From a bacterium (GTDB taxonomy: Bacteria; Desulfobacterota; Binatia; HRBIN30; CADEER01): DNA of 64,000 nucleotides. Location: assembly GCA_019637795.1 (NCBI GenBank), contig JAHBUY010000002.1:62001-126000 (forward strand), written 5' to 3'. Position numbers and translations under genes: made by a program. Positions 29,373 to 36,701 of the stretch are shown here, piece after piece; positions within the stretch are counted from its first letter, which is position 1; each line of letters starts with the position of its first letter. Below the pieces are notes generated by a model that saw only the letters and a list, made by a program, of their open reading frames with translations, made no database searches and was not told where the DNA came from.

Positions 29373-29726
29373 TCAGCCCGCCCAACTCCACTTCTTCTTG
29401 TTGGCCTCGATCTGCTCGGCGCTCGGCTTCGGCTTTTCCTCGTGCGGCGACACCTCGAAGCTGTCGCGATTGTCGACCATCGCGGCGTTCAGCTTGACGT
29501 CGTCGGCGAAGACCGTCGGCACCGCCGCCTCCTCGAAGATCGCCTGCCACGGGCACTCCGGCTCGCAGGCGCCGCAGTCGATGCACTCGTCCGGGTGGAT
29601 GTAGAGCTGGTTCGGGAAACTGGCCCTGTCATCGCCGGTGTAGCGATAGATGCAGTCGACCGGGCACACCGCCACGCAGGCGGTGTCCACGCAGTCGCGA
29701 CACAGGCGAGTGATCACGTAAGCCAT
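29373..29726 (-). CDS. FdxA-type [3Fe-4S][4Fe-4S] ferredoxin
   Basis: 117 residues. Cysteines at 9, 12, 17, 21 and 25 ('[19 protein letters not shown]') and at 48, 51, 54 and 58 ('[14 protein letters not shown]') match the seven-iron ferredoxin pattern of the Azotobacter FdI/FdxA family. The C-terminal about 50 residues are charged and non-conserved in type, ending '[13 protein letters not shown]', a tail often seen in FdxA. GAGGAGG just before the ATG is a strong Shine-Dalgarno. It is 21 bp downstream of the Rrf2 regulator gene and likely part of its transcript, which suggests redox or iron-sulphur-responsive expression. Confidence 0.9.
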   Translation of the reverse strand: MAYVITRLCRDCVDTACVAVCPVDCIYRYTGDDRASFPNQLYIHPDECIDCGACEPECPWQAIFEEAAVPTVFADDVKLNAAMVDNRDSFEVSPHEEKPKPSAEQIEANKKKWSWAG

Positions 29727-29747
29727 CGGTCCTCCTCGTGCGCCCCC

Positions 29748-30206
29748 TCAGGAGCGGGATGGTGATGCGGTCTGCGTCTCGGCCAGGCGGCTCACCAGCC
29801 CGGCGCGATCGGCGATCTGACGGACGGAGATGCCGTCCAAATAGTCGAACAGAACCCGCTGCGCGCCCTGCCAGACTTCGCGCTGCGCGCACACCGACGC
29901 GAAGCAGCAGAAGGCGTCGCGGCGCTCCACGCAGTCGATGAGCGACAACTGCCCCTCGATGCACTCGTACACCTGACGGACCGTGATGCGATCGGCGGGC
30001 CGCCCGAGGCGGAAGCCGCCGCGCGCGCCGGGCACCGATTCCAGCACCCCGGCGGCGACCAGCCGGCGCAGGATCTTGGAGAGGAAGTGCGGCGGCACCG
30101 CCTGCCGCGCCTGGATCTCGGTGCAGGTGACGACGCGATCGTCGTCCTGGGCGGCGAGGTAGCAGAGGGCGCGCAGGGCGTAGTCGACCCGCCGGCCGAC
30201 GTTCAT
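29748..30206 (-). CDS. Rrf2-family transcriptional regulator with cysteine cluster
   Basis: 152 residues from the ATG at 30206, chosen because it gives the canonical N-terminus 'MNVGRRVDYALRALCYLA'; an ATG at 30239 is the alternative. The winged helix is seen in 'TEIQARQAVPPHFLSKILRR' and 'GARGGFRLGRPADRITV'. The sensor part has C92, C100, C101 and C106 ('CVERRDAFCCFASVCAQREV'), the arrangement used by IscR/NsrR-like proteins to hold an iron-sulphur cluster. Downstream are the ferredoxin and purU. A consensus-like promoter lies about 210 nt upstream, so the leader is long and may hold an operator for autoregulation. Confidence 0.88.
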   Translation of the reverse strand: MNVGRRVDYALRALCYLAAQDDDRVVTCTEIQARQAVPPHFLSKILRRLVAAGVLESVPGARGGFRLGRPADRITVRQVYECIEGQLSLIDCVERRDAFCCFASVCAQREVWQGAQRVLFDYLDGISVRQIADRAGLVSRLAETQTASPSRS

Positions 30207-30426
30207 CAGCGAGCTGCGCGCGACGGCGCTGGCGGGCATGCGCTCAGCGGCGCCGCGTGCGACGGCGGCGGGCATCAGCATCCGCGGATCGGTGGCGCGG
30301 ACCCTCGGTCCCGCGCTCCACGCTGCGCCTCTGCGCGTCGGCTTGCTCTCACGTCTGCACCCTGGTCGTCGCGTCGCTCGCCGAACGGCGGCGCGCTGAG
30401 GCCGGCCGACGCGGAGCAACCTCTCC

Positions 30427-30455
30427 GTATAAGCGTGCGCGATTTGCGAAGTCAA
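30427..30455 (-). promoter_or_regulatory. Sigma70-type promoter upstream of the Rrf2 gene
   Basis: TTGACT (30455-30450), exactly 17 nt, TTATAC (30432-30427) on the minus strand: one of the best promoter matches in the window. The predicted start near 30420 gives a leader of about 210 nt to the Rrf2 ATG. The 244 bp between this gene and the lipoprotein gene hold no other feature I can support. Confidence 0.6.
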
Positions 30456-30483
30456 CGCGGGTCGCGCCGGCGCACCGCGCCGG

Positions 30484-30750
30484 TCAGGAGCTCGGCGTCG
30501 CGGTAGGCGTCGGCGCCGCGTGGCAGTCGCTGCAGCTCTTCACCAGGCAGCGCTTGTTCTTGTTCGAGTACGTGATCTCGTCCGAGCAGCCGCGCTCGAC
30601 GGCGATCGCCCGACAGTCCTCGAAGCGCGCCACGTCCTCGATCACGTGGTTGCACGAGTCGCTGTCGCCGCAGGCATTGATCGCGCCGGCAAGCAGCAGC
30701 GCCCCCACCATCGGTCGCCAGCGCCGCCGATGTGCCGAAATCCCTCGCAT
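30484..30750 (-). CDS. Small cysteine-rich exported protein, possible lipoprotein
   Basis: 88 residues. A basic N-region and hydrophobic core (VGALLLAGAINAC) end at a cysteine in an imperfect lipobox (position -2 is Asn), so it is either a lipoprotein or cleaved by signal peptidase I. The mature part has seven cysteines including the lipobox one ('DSCNHVIED', 'EDCRAIAVERGCSDE', 'RCLVKSCSDCHAAP') and ends in a Pro/Thr tail (TPTATPSS). AGGAGGGG upstream of the ATG is a good Shine-Dalgarno. I do not recognise a family. Its promoter region has been interrupted by the insertion sequence. Confidence 0.6.
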   Translation of the reverse strand: MRGISAHRRRWRPMVGALLLAGAINACGDSDSCNHVIEDVARFEDCRAIAVERGCSDEITYSNKNKRCLVKSCSDCHAAPTPTATPSS

Positions 30751-30885
30751 GATCGTCGCTCCCCTCCTGTCTGCGCGCCGCGGCCCGAGCCCCGCGCCGC
30801 TTCCCCCCCGCGCGGCAGACGCGCGGCGCTTACCACAGGGTCGCGATCCGGCTCAACCGATCGGTGGCCGCCCAGGGGGCGGCGC

Positions 30886-30915
30886 CTCATCGCCCGTCAG
30901 CGCGCGCCTTGTCAA
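30886..30915 (-). promoter_or_regulatory. Weak promoter candidate of the small exported protein gene
   Basis: A perfect -35 TTGACA (30915-30910, minus strand) with a poor -10, GATGAG, 18 nt on (30891-30886). It lies just outside the left target duplication of the insertion sequence and faces away from the TTGACG at 32388. Confidence 0.3.
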
Positions 30916-30932
30916 CCGCGCCGACGGGCCGC

Positions 30933-30949
30933 GTCGGCCATGCGGCCCC
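30933..30949 (+). repeat. Left copy of 17 bp target-site duplication
   Basis: GTCGGCCATGCGGCCCC, repeated exactly at 32371-32387 on the far side of the insertion sequence. The next base (T) also matches but belongs to the element's TGT end. A duplication this long is unlike most IS families and fits the IS1202 group, for which a 27 bp duplication is known. Confidence 0.85.
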
Positions 30950-30956
30950 TGTTGAA

Positions 30957-31001
30957 GCTCAGTGATTTTGTCCGCCTAACTGCTCAGTGAAAATGTCCGC
31001 C
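30957..31001 (+). repeat. Left-end tandem pair of 20 bp IS repeat
   Basis: GCTCAGTGATTTTGTCCGCC at 30957-30976 and GCTCAGTGAAAATGTCCGCC at 30982-31001, 25 bp apart. They differ at three positions. They are likely transposase-binding sites; the inner copy ends 22 bp before the transposase start. Confidence 0.8.
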
Positions 31002-31023
31002 CCTCCGCGGCAAAGAAGGAGGG

Positions 31024-32310
31024 ATGGAGAGGATGAGCAAGCGGCAATGGAAGCGGCTGGACGCCGTGGAGCGGATCGAGCGAGGGGCGCTGACGGTGGG
31101 AGAAGCGGCAGAGGTGCTGGGACTGTCGAAGCGGCAGGTGCGACGGCTGCGGCGGGCGGTGGGGCGGCGTGGGGCGAAAGGAGTGCAGCACGGGAACACG
31201 GGGCGGGCGCCGAAGCACCGCTTGGGGGAAGCGGTGCGGGAGCAGATCCTGGAGCTGCGGCGCAAGAAGTACGACGGGTTCAACGACCAGCACTTCACCG
31301 AGAAGCTGGGGGACGTGGAAGGGGTCAAGGTCTCTCGGGCCAGCGTGCAGCGGCTGCTGCGCGCGGCGGGCATCGGGCCGCCGCGCCGGCGGCGCGCCCC
31401 GAAACACCGCCGGCGCAGAGACCGCAAACCGCAGGCGGGGTTGATGATCCTCTGGGACGGCAGCCGACACGAGTGGCTCGAGGGGCGCGGGCCGATGCTG
31501 TGCCTGATGGGAGCGATCGATGACGCGACCGGCGAGCTGCTGCCTGGGGCGTCGTTCGTGGAGCAGGAGTGCGCGGCAGGGTACCTGCGGGTGCTGCGAG
31601 CGATCGCGGAGGCGAAAGGACTTCCGTACAGCGCCTACATGGATCGGCACGGGAGCCTGAAGCGCAACGACGCGCACTGGACGCTGGAAGAGGAGTTACG
31701 CGGGGTCCAAGACCCGACGCAGGTGGGCCGGGCGCTCGCGGCCTTGGAGATTGAGGTGATCTACGCGCTGTCGCCGCAGGCGAAGGGCCGAGTGGAGCGG
31801 CTGTGGGGCACGCTGCAGGATCGGTTGGTCTCCGAGCTCCGGTTGGTGGGGGCCACGACCGTGGAGGAGGCCAATGCCGTGCTGGAGGCCTTTCGGGCGG
31901 AGCACAACCAGCGGTTTGCCATTCCCCCGGCCGAGGCCACCCCGGCGTGGCGGCCGGTGCGACGGGGGACCGATCTGAGCCGGATCTGCAGCTTCCAGTA
32001 CGAGGCGACCGTGCTGAACGACAACACCGTGCGGATCGGCGGCCTGGTCCTCGACATCCCGCCCGGCCCGCGCAAGCGCAGCTATGCGGGGACGCGCGTC
32101 GAGGTGCGCCAGCTCCTCGACGGCAGCTGGCGCGTCTACGGCGGCGACACGGTGATCGCCACGGCCGCCGCCACCTCGCCCGGCGCCCTCCGCACGCTCA
32201 AGCGCCGGCGGCGGCGGCCGCCGAGCGCCGCCTCGGTGGGGAAAACTCCAGTCGCCCTGCGGGCTCCTTCCGTTTCCCCCACCGACATGATCCCGTCACC
32301 ACCACGATGA
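31024..32310 (+). CDS. DDE transposase, ISNCY/IS1202-like
   Basis: 428 residues. An N-terminal helix-turn-helix ('LTVGEAAEVLGLSKRQVRRL', about 23-42) binds the terminal repeats. The integrase-core catalytic triad is readable as D145 ('LMILWDGSRHEW'), D207 ('PYSAYMDRHGS') and E258 ('SPQAKGRVERLWGTLQ'). The C-terminal domain is beta-rich and ends in a basic tail. AAGGAGG at 31016-31022 is only 1 nt from the ATG at 31024, so the ATG at 31033 (start MSKRQWKR) may be the true start. There is no frameshift signal or stop within the frame. Confidence 0.92.
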   Translation: MERMSKRQWKRLDAVERIERGALTVGEAAEVLGLSKRQVRRLRRAVGRRGAKGVQHGNTGRAPKHRLGEAVREQILELRRKKYDGFNDQHFTEKLGDVEGVKVSRASVQRLLRAAGIGPPRRRRAPKHRRRRDRKPQAGLMILWDGSRHEWLEGRGPMLCLMGAIDDATGELLPGASFVEQECAAGYLRVLRAIAEAKGLPYSAYMDRHGSLKRNDAHWTLEEELRGVQDPTQVGRALAALEIEVIYALSPQAKGRVERLWGTLQDRLVSELRLVGATTVEEANAVLEAFRAEHNQRFAIPPAEATPAWRPVRRGTDLSRICSFQYEATVLNDNTVRIGGLVLDIPPGPRKRSYAGTRVEVRQLLDGSWRVYGGDTVIATAAATSPGALRTLKRRRRRPPSAASVGKTPVALRAPSVSPTDMIPSPPR

Positions 32311-32316
32311 ACCCCG

Positions 32317-32363
32317 GGGGGACGGAATCACTGAGCAGTTGAGGGCGGACAGAATCACTGAGC
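32317..32363 (-). repeat. Right-end tandem pair of 20 bp IS repeat
   Basis: Inner copy at 32317-32336 and outer copy at 32344-32363, both in inverted orientation relative to the left pair and 27 bp apart. The outer copy differs from the left outer copy at one position. The inner copy is more degraded (GTCC followed by C/G run). Confidence 0.75.
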
Positions 32364-32370
32364 AGCGACA

Positions 32371-32387
32371 GTCGGCCATGCGGCCCC
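32371..32387 (+). repeat. Right copy of 17 bp target-site duplication
   Basis: Exact match to 30933-30949. In the sequence without the element the site would read as the centre of a dyad (GGGCCGC, 9 bp, GCGGCCC) lying between two outward-facing -35 hexamers. Confidence 0.85.
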
Positions 32388-32417
32388 TTGACGCCTCCGC
32401 GACGGCCAGCCTAGTAA
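32388..32417 (+). promoter_or_regulatory. Promoter candidate of the OmpA-family gene
   Basis: TTGACG (32388-32393), 18 nt, TAGTAA (32412-32417). It starts one base after the right target duplication, so the insertion has removed whatever lay upstream of it. The predicted leader to the ATG at 32491 is about 66 nt. Confidence 0.35.
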
Positions 32418-32490
32418 GGGGCCTTGCGCGTTCAGTATTTGATGCGTTCCGACGCCGGCTGCGCATCGGCTGTCACGCTGGGGGGATCAG

Positions 32491-33273
32491 ATGAGATGCC
32501 GTGCCAGTCGCCTGATTCGGGGAGTGCTCGCCGCCCTGCTGCTCGTGCAGGCGGGGTGTAGCGCCGCCAACCGCCCCGGGTGGCTGCAGGAGCCGGGCTG
32601 GAACAAGCCCTGGAGCTACCGCTCCGGCGTCGCCGCCGCCGTCTGCGCGGCGATCGGCGCCGGCGCCGGCGTCGGCATCCAGCAGGCCCGGACGAGCTGC
32701 GCCACGGCGACCGTCAACGGGCAGAAGATCCAGGACTGCCAGTCGATCTCGAACTCGAACGACGACACCTTCTGGCTCTGGGGGGCGCTGATCGGCGCCG
32801 CCAGCGGCGCCGTGCTCTGCGGCGTGCTCGGGCACGTGTTCCTCGACCCCGCCGCCGAGCCGGAGCCGGTGACGCCGCCGCCGCCACTGCCCGAGCCGAC
32901 GCCGGAACCGCCCGTGCGCCAGCGCATCGTGCTGCGCGGCGTGAACTTCGCCTTCAACTCGAGCGCGATCGAGCCCGAGTCGCGCCCGGTGCTCGACGAG
33001 GCGGCGAACATTCTGAAGCGGCATCCGGATGTGCAAGTCCTGGTGAAGGGCTACACTGACGCCATCGGCAGCGTCGAATACAATCAGGCGCTCTCGGTCC
33101 GACGGGCCGAGGCGGTCTTCCGTTATCTCGTGAACCAGGGGGTCGACCCGGAGCGGCTGACCGTCCAGGGCTTCGGCAAATCGAACCCCGTCGCGTCCAA
33201 TGACACCGAAGCGGGCCGTGCCCAGAATCGCCGCGTCGAGCTGCATCCCGTGCAGAGCGACGCCGCGCCGTGA
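32491..33273 (+). CDS. OmpA-family (Pal-like) lipoprotein
   Basis: 260 residues. A lipoprotein signal (MRCRASRLIRGVLAALLLVQ then AGC) gives lipid-anchored Cys at about 24. A glycine-rich double-hairpin segment follows ('VAAAVCAAIGAGAGVGIQQ' and 'LWGALIGAASGAVLCGVLG'), then a Pro/Glu linker (EPEPVTPPPPLPEPTPEPP), then an OmpA/MotB peptidoglycan-binding domain with 'VNFAFNSSAIEPESRPVLDE' and 'VKGYTDAIGSVEYNQALSVR', and 'DTEAGRAQNRRVEL' with the diaminopimelate-contacting Asp and Arg. It tethers the outer membrane to the cell wall. Start set by a GGGGGGA at 32480s. The DUF1329 gene follows 40 bp on and may be co-transcribed. Confidence 0.93.
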   Translation: MRCRASRLIRGVLAALLLVQAGCSAANRPGWLQEPGWNKPWSYRSGVAAAVCAAIGAGAGVGIQQARTSCATATVNGQKIQDCQSISNSNDDTFWLWGALIGAASGAVLCGVLGHVFLDPAAEPEPVTPPPPLPEPTPEPPVRQRIVLRGVNFAFNSSAIEPESRPVLDEAANILKRHPDVQVLVKGYTDAIGSVEYNQALSVRRAEAVFRYLVNQGVDPERLTVQGFGKSNPVASNDTEAGRAQNRRVELHPVQSDAAP

Positions 33274-33313
33274 CCGCGGGCGCGCCATCCGCTGGATCCA
33301 TATGGAGGAACCC

Positions 33314-34585
33314 ATGACCTTTCCCAGACAGCTCGCGGCGCTCTGCGGCGGCCTGGCGCTGGCGCTGCTCGCCGCCGCGCCGACGCGCGCCGACGTCAAC
33401 CCCGGCGACGTCATCAACAAGGACAACAAGGACAAGGTCACCGACCTCGTCTCGCCGGGCGTGATGTGGTGCATCGAGCACGGGATGACGATGAAGATCG
33501 TCCCGTACCAGAAGATCGACTGGAACCCGGCCTACAAGGAGGCGACCGAGAAGTACTCCGGCCAGGTGAAGCTGTCGGCCGACGGGCGCACGATCGAGAA
33601 CCACGTCGGCGGCCTGCCCTTCCCGAACATCGATCCCAACGACCCGAACGTGGCGCTGAAGATCATGTTCAACTACGAGTACAAGCCGTTCGTCACCGAC
33701 GACCAGGACCTGCGCAACTTCGACGCGGACACCGGCACCGTCTCCGACAAGCCGCTCGACGTCGAGCGCCACTACATCCTCGACCACCTGCGCACGCTCT
33801 TCTACACCGGTCGCCTGTACATCGATCCCAAGCCCATCCTGCTGCCCAACACCGACGGCGTGCGCGCCAAGCAGTCCCTGCACCCGATCCTCGAGCCCTT
33901 CGACCTCAAGGGCGTCGGCCTGACCGGCATCCGCTACCTCGACCCGGATCGCCAGGACGACACCTGGCTGTATCTGCCCACCCTCCGCCGCGTCCGCCGG
34001 CTCTCCAGCGCCCAGCGCTCGGACGCCCTCTTCGGCCAGGACACGGACGTCGACAGCTACGGCGGCTACGCCGGACAGATCCCCTGGTTCACCTGGAAAT
34101 TCCTCGGCAGCAAGAAGATCCTCGGCACCTTCCATGCCGAGAAGTTCCCGGTCGAGTACTGCCCGGGTGGCGCCGACTTCGTCTACTGCGACAATTGGGA
34201 GCCGCGCGACGTGTGGGTCGTCGAAGGCACCGCCAAGCAGGCGCAGTACGCCTACGGCAAGCGCGTGCTCTTCATCGACAAGGAGTCGTACTACATCGCG
34301 TACAGCGACATCTACGACAAGGCCGGCCAGCTCTGGAAGGTGTGGCTCAACCAGTTCGGCTTCCGCAACAAGGCGGCCCCGGGCTACGGCGACACCTACG
34401 ATTCCGTGATGCCGTTCACCCACAGCATCACCATGGCCGACATGCAGCTCAGCCACGCCACGCGCGCCGCGCTGCCGAGCCCGAAATACCCCGGCGAGCC
34501 GGGCTGGTACTTCAACCAGGGCGCGAAGACCGGTCTCACCGAGGAATTCTTCACCATCGCCCACATGATCGCGGCCTCGAACTGA
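33314..34585 (+). CDS. DUF1329 secreted protein
   Basis: 423 residues; start fixed by GGAGGA at 33304-33309 and a signal peptide (MTFPRQLAALCGGLALALLA, ending TRA). The mature chain shows DUF1329 traits: 'PYQKIDWNPAYKEATEKYSG', 'DPNVALKIMFNYEYKPF', 'DDTWLYLPTLRRVRRLSSAQ' and 'WYFNQGAKTGLTEEFF'. Family members are exported, LolA-like beta-rich proteins seen with hydrophobic-compound transport or degradation genes; no activity is established. Here the partner is the OmpA-family lipoprotein upstream. A strong hairpin follows the stop. Confidence 0.88.
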   Translation: MTFPRQLAALCGGLALALLAAAPTRADVNPGDVINKDNKDKVTDLVSPGVMWCIEHGMTMKIVPYQKIDWNPAYKEATEKYSGQVKLSADGRTIENHVGGLPFPNIDPNDPNVALKIMFNYEYKPFVTDDQDLRNFDADTGTVSDKPLDVERHYILDHLRTLFYTGRLYIDPKPILLPNTDGVRAKQSLHPILEPFDLKGVGLTGIRYLDPDRQDDTWLYLPTLRRVRRLSSAQRSDALFGQDTDVDSYGGYAGQIPWFTWKFLGSKKILGTFHAEKFPVEYCPGGADFVYCDNWEPRDVWVVEGTAKQAQYAYGKRVLFIDKESYYIAYSDIYDKAGQLWKVWLNQFGFRNKAAPGYGDTYDSVMPFTHSITMADMQLSHATRAALPSPKYPGEPGWYFNQGAKTGLTEEFFTIAHMIAASN

Positions 34586-34605
34586 GCGCCGATCCCGACC
34601 CGAAG

Positions 34606-34640
34606 CGAAGGGCCGACCGGCATCGCCGGTCGGCCCTTCG
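34606..34640. terminator. Strong terminator hairpin after the DUF1329 gene
   Basis: A perfect 16 bp stem (CGAAGGGCCGACCGGC at 34606-34621 with its complement at 34625-34640) and a 3 nt ATC loop, followed by TCGTT. It lies 20 bp after the DUF1329 stop and 62 bp from the stop of the convergent rnc gene; it can serve both strands. Confidence 0.75.
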
Positions 34641-34702
34641 TCGTTGCGAGGGAGCCGATCGCCCGCGCGTCGTAGTGCCAGCGCCGCCGGGGGCGCCGCG
34701 GG

Positions 34703-35386
34703 CTACTCCTCCAGCGCCGCCCGGGCGGCGTCCTGTTCGGCGGCGCGCTTGCTCGGGCCGTAGCCGACCGCCAGGCACTGCTCGGCGACCCACACCTCGA
34801 TCGTGAAGCGGCGCGCGTGCGCCGGCCCGCTCTCCTCGACCACCCGGTACTCGGGCACGATCCGCTGCGCCGCCTGCGTGCGTTCCTGCAGGATGGTCTT
34901 CCAGTCCGGCGCGCCGACCATGCCGCCGCGGGCGATGTCCTCGGCGAAGTGGCGCGCGATCAGCGCCCGGGTGCGCGCGAAGCCGCCGTCACGGAAGACC
35001 GCGCCGAGCGCCGCTTCGTAGACGTAGGCGAGGATCGAGGCCTTCTCGCGCCCGCCGCTGCGATCCTCGCCCCGTCCCAGGCGCAGCGCTTCGTCGAGGC
35101 CGAGGGCGCGCGCCTTGTCCGCCAGTGTCACCGTGCGCACCAGGGTGGCGCGCCGCTTCGACAACTCGCCCTCGTCGAGCTCCGGCAGGCGCAGCAGCAG
35201 CAGATCGGCGATCACCAGGTCGAGCACGGCGTCGCCGAGGAACTCGAGTTGCTCGCCGGCGCGCACGGCGCCGACCGGCAGCGCCGACGGGTGGGTGAGC
35301 GCCGCGTCGAGCAGACTGCGATCGAGAAAGCTGTAGCCGAGCCGCTCCTCGATGCGCCGGAACTCGTCACCCAGCGCTCGCGCCAC
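34703..35386 (-). CDS. rnc: Ribonuclease III
   Basis: 227 residues from a GTG at 35386. It cleaves double-stranded RNA, including pre-rRNA. The signature 'GEQLEFLGDAVLDLVIADLL' (about 44-63) holds the metal-binding Glu and Asp; 'KASILAYVYEAALGAVFRDG' holds the second acidic set. The C-terminal dsRBD is 'WKTILQERTQAAQRIVPEYR' through 'GYGPSKRAAEQDAARAAL'. Its start lies 20 bp inside the end of mtaB, so it is the last gene of a tightly packed tRNA/rRNA-modification operon (desulfurase, mnmA, mtaB, rnc). It is convergent to the DUF1329 gene. Confidence 0.96.
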   Translation of the reverse strand: MARALGDEFRRIEERLGYSFLDRSLLDAALTHPSALPVGAVRAGEQLEFLGDAVLDLVIADLLLLRLPELDEGELSKRRATLVRTVTLADKARALGLDEALRLGRGEDRSGGREKASILAYVYEAALGAVFRDGGFARTRALIARHFAEDIARGGMVGAPDWKTILQERTQAAQRIVPEYRVVEESGPAHARRFTIEVWVAEQCLAVGYGPSKRAAEQDAARAALEE

Positions 35387-36701
35387 CGAGGCCCCCTACC
35401 CGCTCGCCGCGCAGCCGGTCGCCCACCCGCGCCAGCACCCGCACGGGCACCTCGTGGTTGGCGAGGTCGTCGTCACCGTCGAGCAGCACCCGGGCGTAGT
35501 TCCGGCTGTAGCCGATGAGCTTGCCGGTCGACGCATCGCGCGTCGACTCGACCAGCACCCGCAGCTCCTGCCCGAGGCAGCGCTCGGCGAAGGCCTCGCG
35601 CTGCGCGCGTCCGAGCCGCCGCAGTCGCCCGGCGCGTTCGCGGATCACCGCCGGCGCCAGGTGGTCGCTCGCCTTCGCCGCCGTCGTGCCGCTGCGACGC
35701 GAGTAGGGAAAGACGTGCAGGTAGCTGAAGCCGCTCTCGGCGAGCAGCGCCTCGGTGGCGGCGAAGTCGGCGTCGCCCTCGCCGGGGAAGCCGGCGATGA
35801 CGTCTGTTCCGAGCCCGGCGCCGGGGAGGCGGCGGTGGATCTCTGAGGCGACCGCGCGCACCAGCGCCGCGTCGTAGAGCCGGCGCATGCGGCGCAGCAC
35901 CCGGTCGGCGCCGGCCTGCACCGGCACGTGCAGGTGCTCGCACAGCACCGGGCTGCGCGCGATCAGATCGAGCAGGCGCGGCGTCACCTCCGGTGGGTCG
36001 ATCGAGCTGAGGCGGACGCGCGGCACCGGCGCCGCCTCGGCGATCATCTCCACCAGGTCGGCGAGCTGCAGCGGCGTCTCCAGGTCCTTGCCGTAGCCGC
36101 CGAGATGGATGCCGGTGAGCACGACCTCGCGGAAGCCGAGCCCGGCCAGGCGCGCGAGCTCGGCGAGCACCCGGCGCGGCGACACGCTGCGGCTGCGACC
36201 GCGCGCCATCGGCACGATGCAGAAGGTGCAGAAGAGATCGCAGCCCTCCTGCACCTTGAGAAAGGCGCGGGTCTGCCCGGCGAACGCCTCGGCGCCCAGC
36301 GTGCTCACCGTCGCCGCCCGGCGCAGGTTGCTGACGAAGACCCGGCCCTCGGCATCCGGGATCTGGTCGCGCACGGCGCGCAGCAGGTCCGGCAGGCGGC
36401 CGACGCCGATGACATAGTCGACCTCCGGCAGATCGGCGCGCTGCGGGCTGGTCTGCGCGAAGCAGCCGGTGAGGATGACGCGACCGCGCGGGTTCCAGCG
36501 CCGCGCCCGGCGCGCCAACTGGCGGCTCTCGGCATCGGCGCGGTCGGTGACCGTGCACGAGTTGACGACGTAGACGTCGGCGCCGGCGGCGAAGGGCACC
36601 GGCTCGCAGTCGGCGGCGAGCGCCGTCTGCATGGTCGCCGTGTCGTACTGGTTCACCTTGCAGCCGAGGGTGGCGAAGGCGACGCGCAACTTGCGGCTCA
36701 T
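35367..36701 (-). CDS. mtaB: tRNA t6A37 methylthiotransferase MtaB
   Basis: 444 residues; a radical-SAM enzyme that adds a methylthio group to t6A at position 37 of ANN-decoding tRNAs. The N-terminal UPF0004 domain carries the first cluster cysteines ('FATLGCKVNQYDTATM', 'VNSCTVTDRAD', 'LTGCFAQ'). The radical-SAM CxxxCxxC is 'EGCDLFCTFCIVPMARGRSR' at about 158-177. A TRAM domain closes the protein. The frame continues upstream through mnmA as a shadow; the ATG at 36701 overlaps the mnmA stop (ATGA). Together with tsaE (t6A formation) in this window, the pathway to ms2t6A is well represented. Confidence 0.93.
   Translation of the reverse strand: MSRKLRVAFATLGCKVNQYDTATMQTALAADCEPVPFAAGADVYVVNSCTVTDRADAESRQLARRARRWNPRGRVILTGCFAQTSPQRADLPEVDYVIGVGRLPDLLRAVRDQIPDAEGRVFVSNLRRAATVSTLGAEAFAGQTRAFLKVQEGCDLFCTFCIVPMARGRSRSVSPRRVLAELARLAGLGFREVVLTGIHLGGYGKDLETPLQLADLVEMIAEAAPVPRVRLSSIDPPEVTPRLLDLIARSPVLCEHLHVPVQAGADRVLRRMRRLYDAALVRAVASEIHRRLPGAGLGTDVIAGFPGEGDADFAATEALLAESGFSYLHVFPYSRRSGTTAAKASDHLAPAVIRERAGRLRRLGRAQREAFAERCLGQELRVLVESTRDASTGKLIGYSRNYARVLLDGDDDLANHEVPVRVLARVGDRLRGERVGGLGGASAG

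Larger units (their letters stand above)
30950..32370 (+). mobile_element. IS1202-like (ISNCY) insertion sequence, 1421 bp, intact
   Basis: The element starts TGTTGAAGCTCAGTG and ends with the complement of TGTCGCTGCTCAGTG, giving TGT...ACA termini with imperfect inverted repeats of about 27 bp. Each end carries two tandem copies of a 20 bp motif (see the two repeat entries). A single transposase gene fills the inside, and a 17 bp direct repeat flanks the whole. All parts look intact, so the copy may be recent or active. It separates a small exported-protein gene and an OmpA-family gene. Family assignment rests on the DDE transposase type and the long duplication. Confidence 0.85.
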
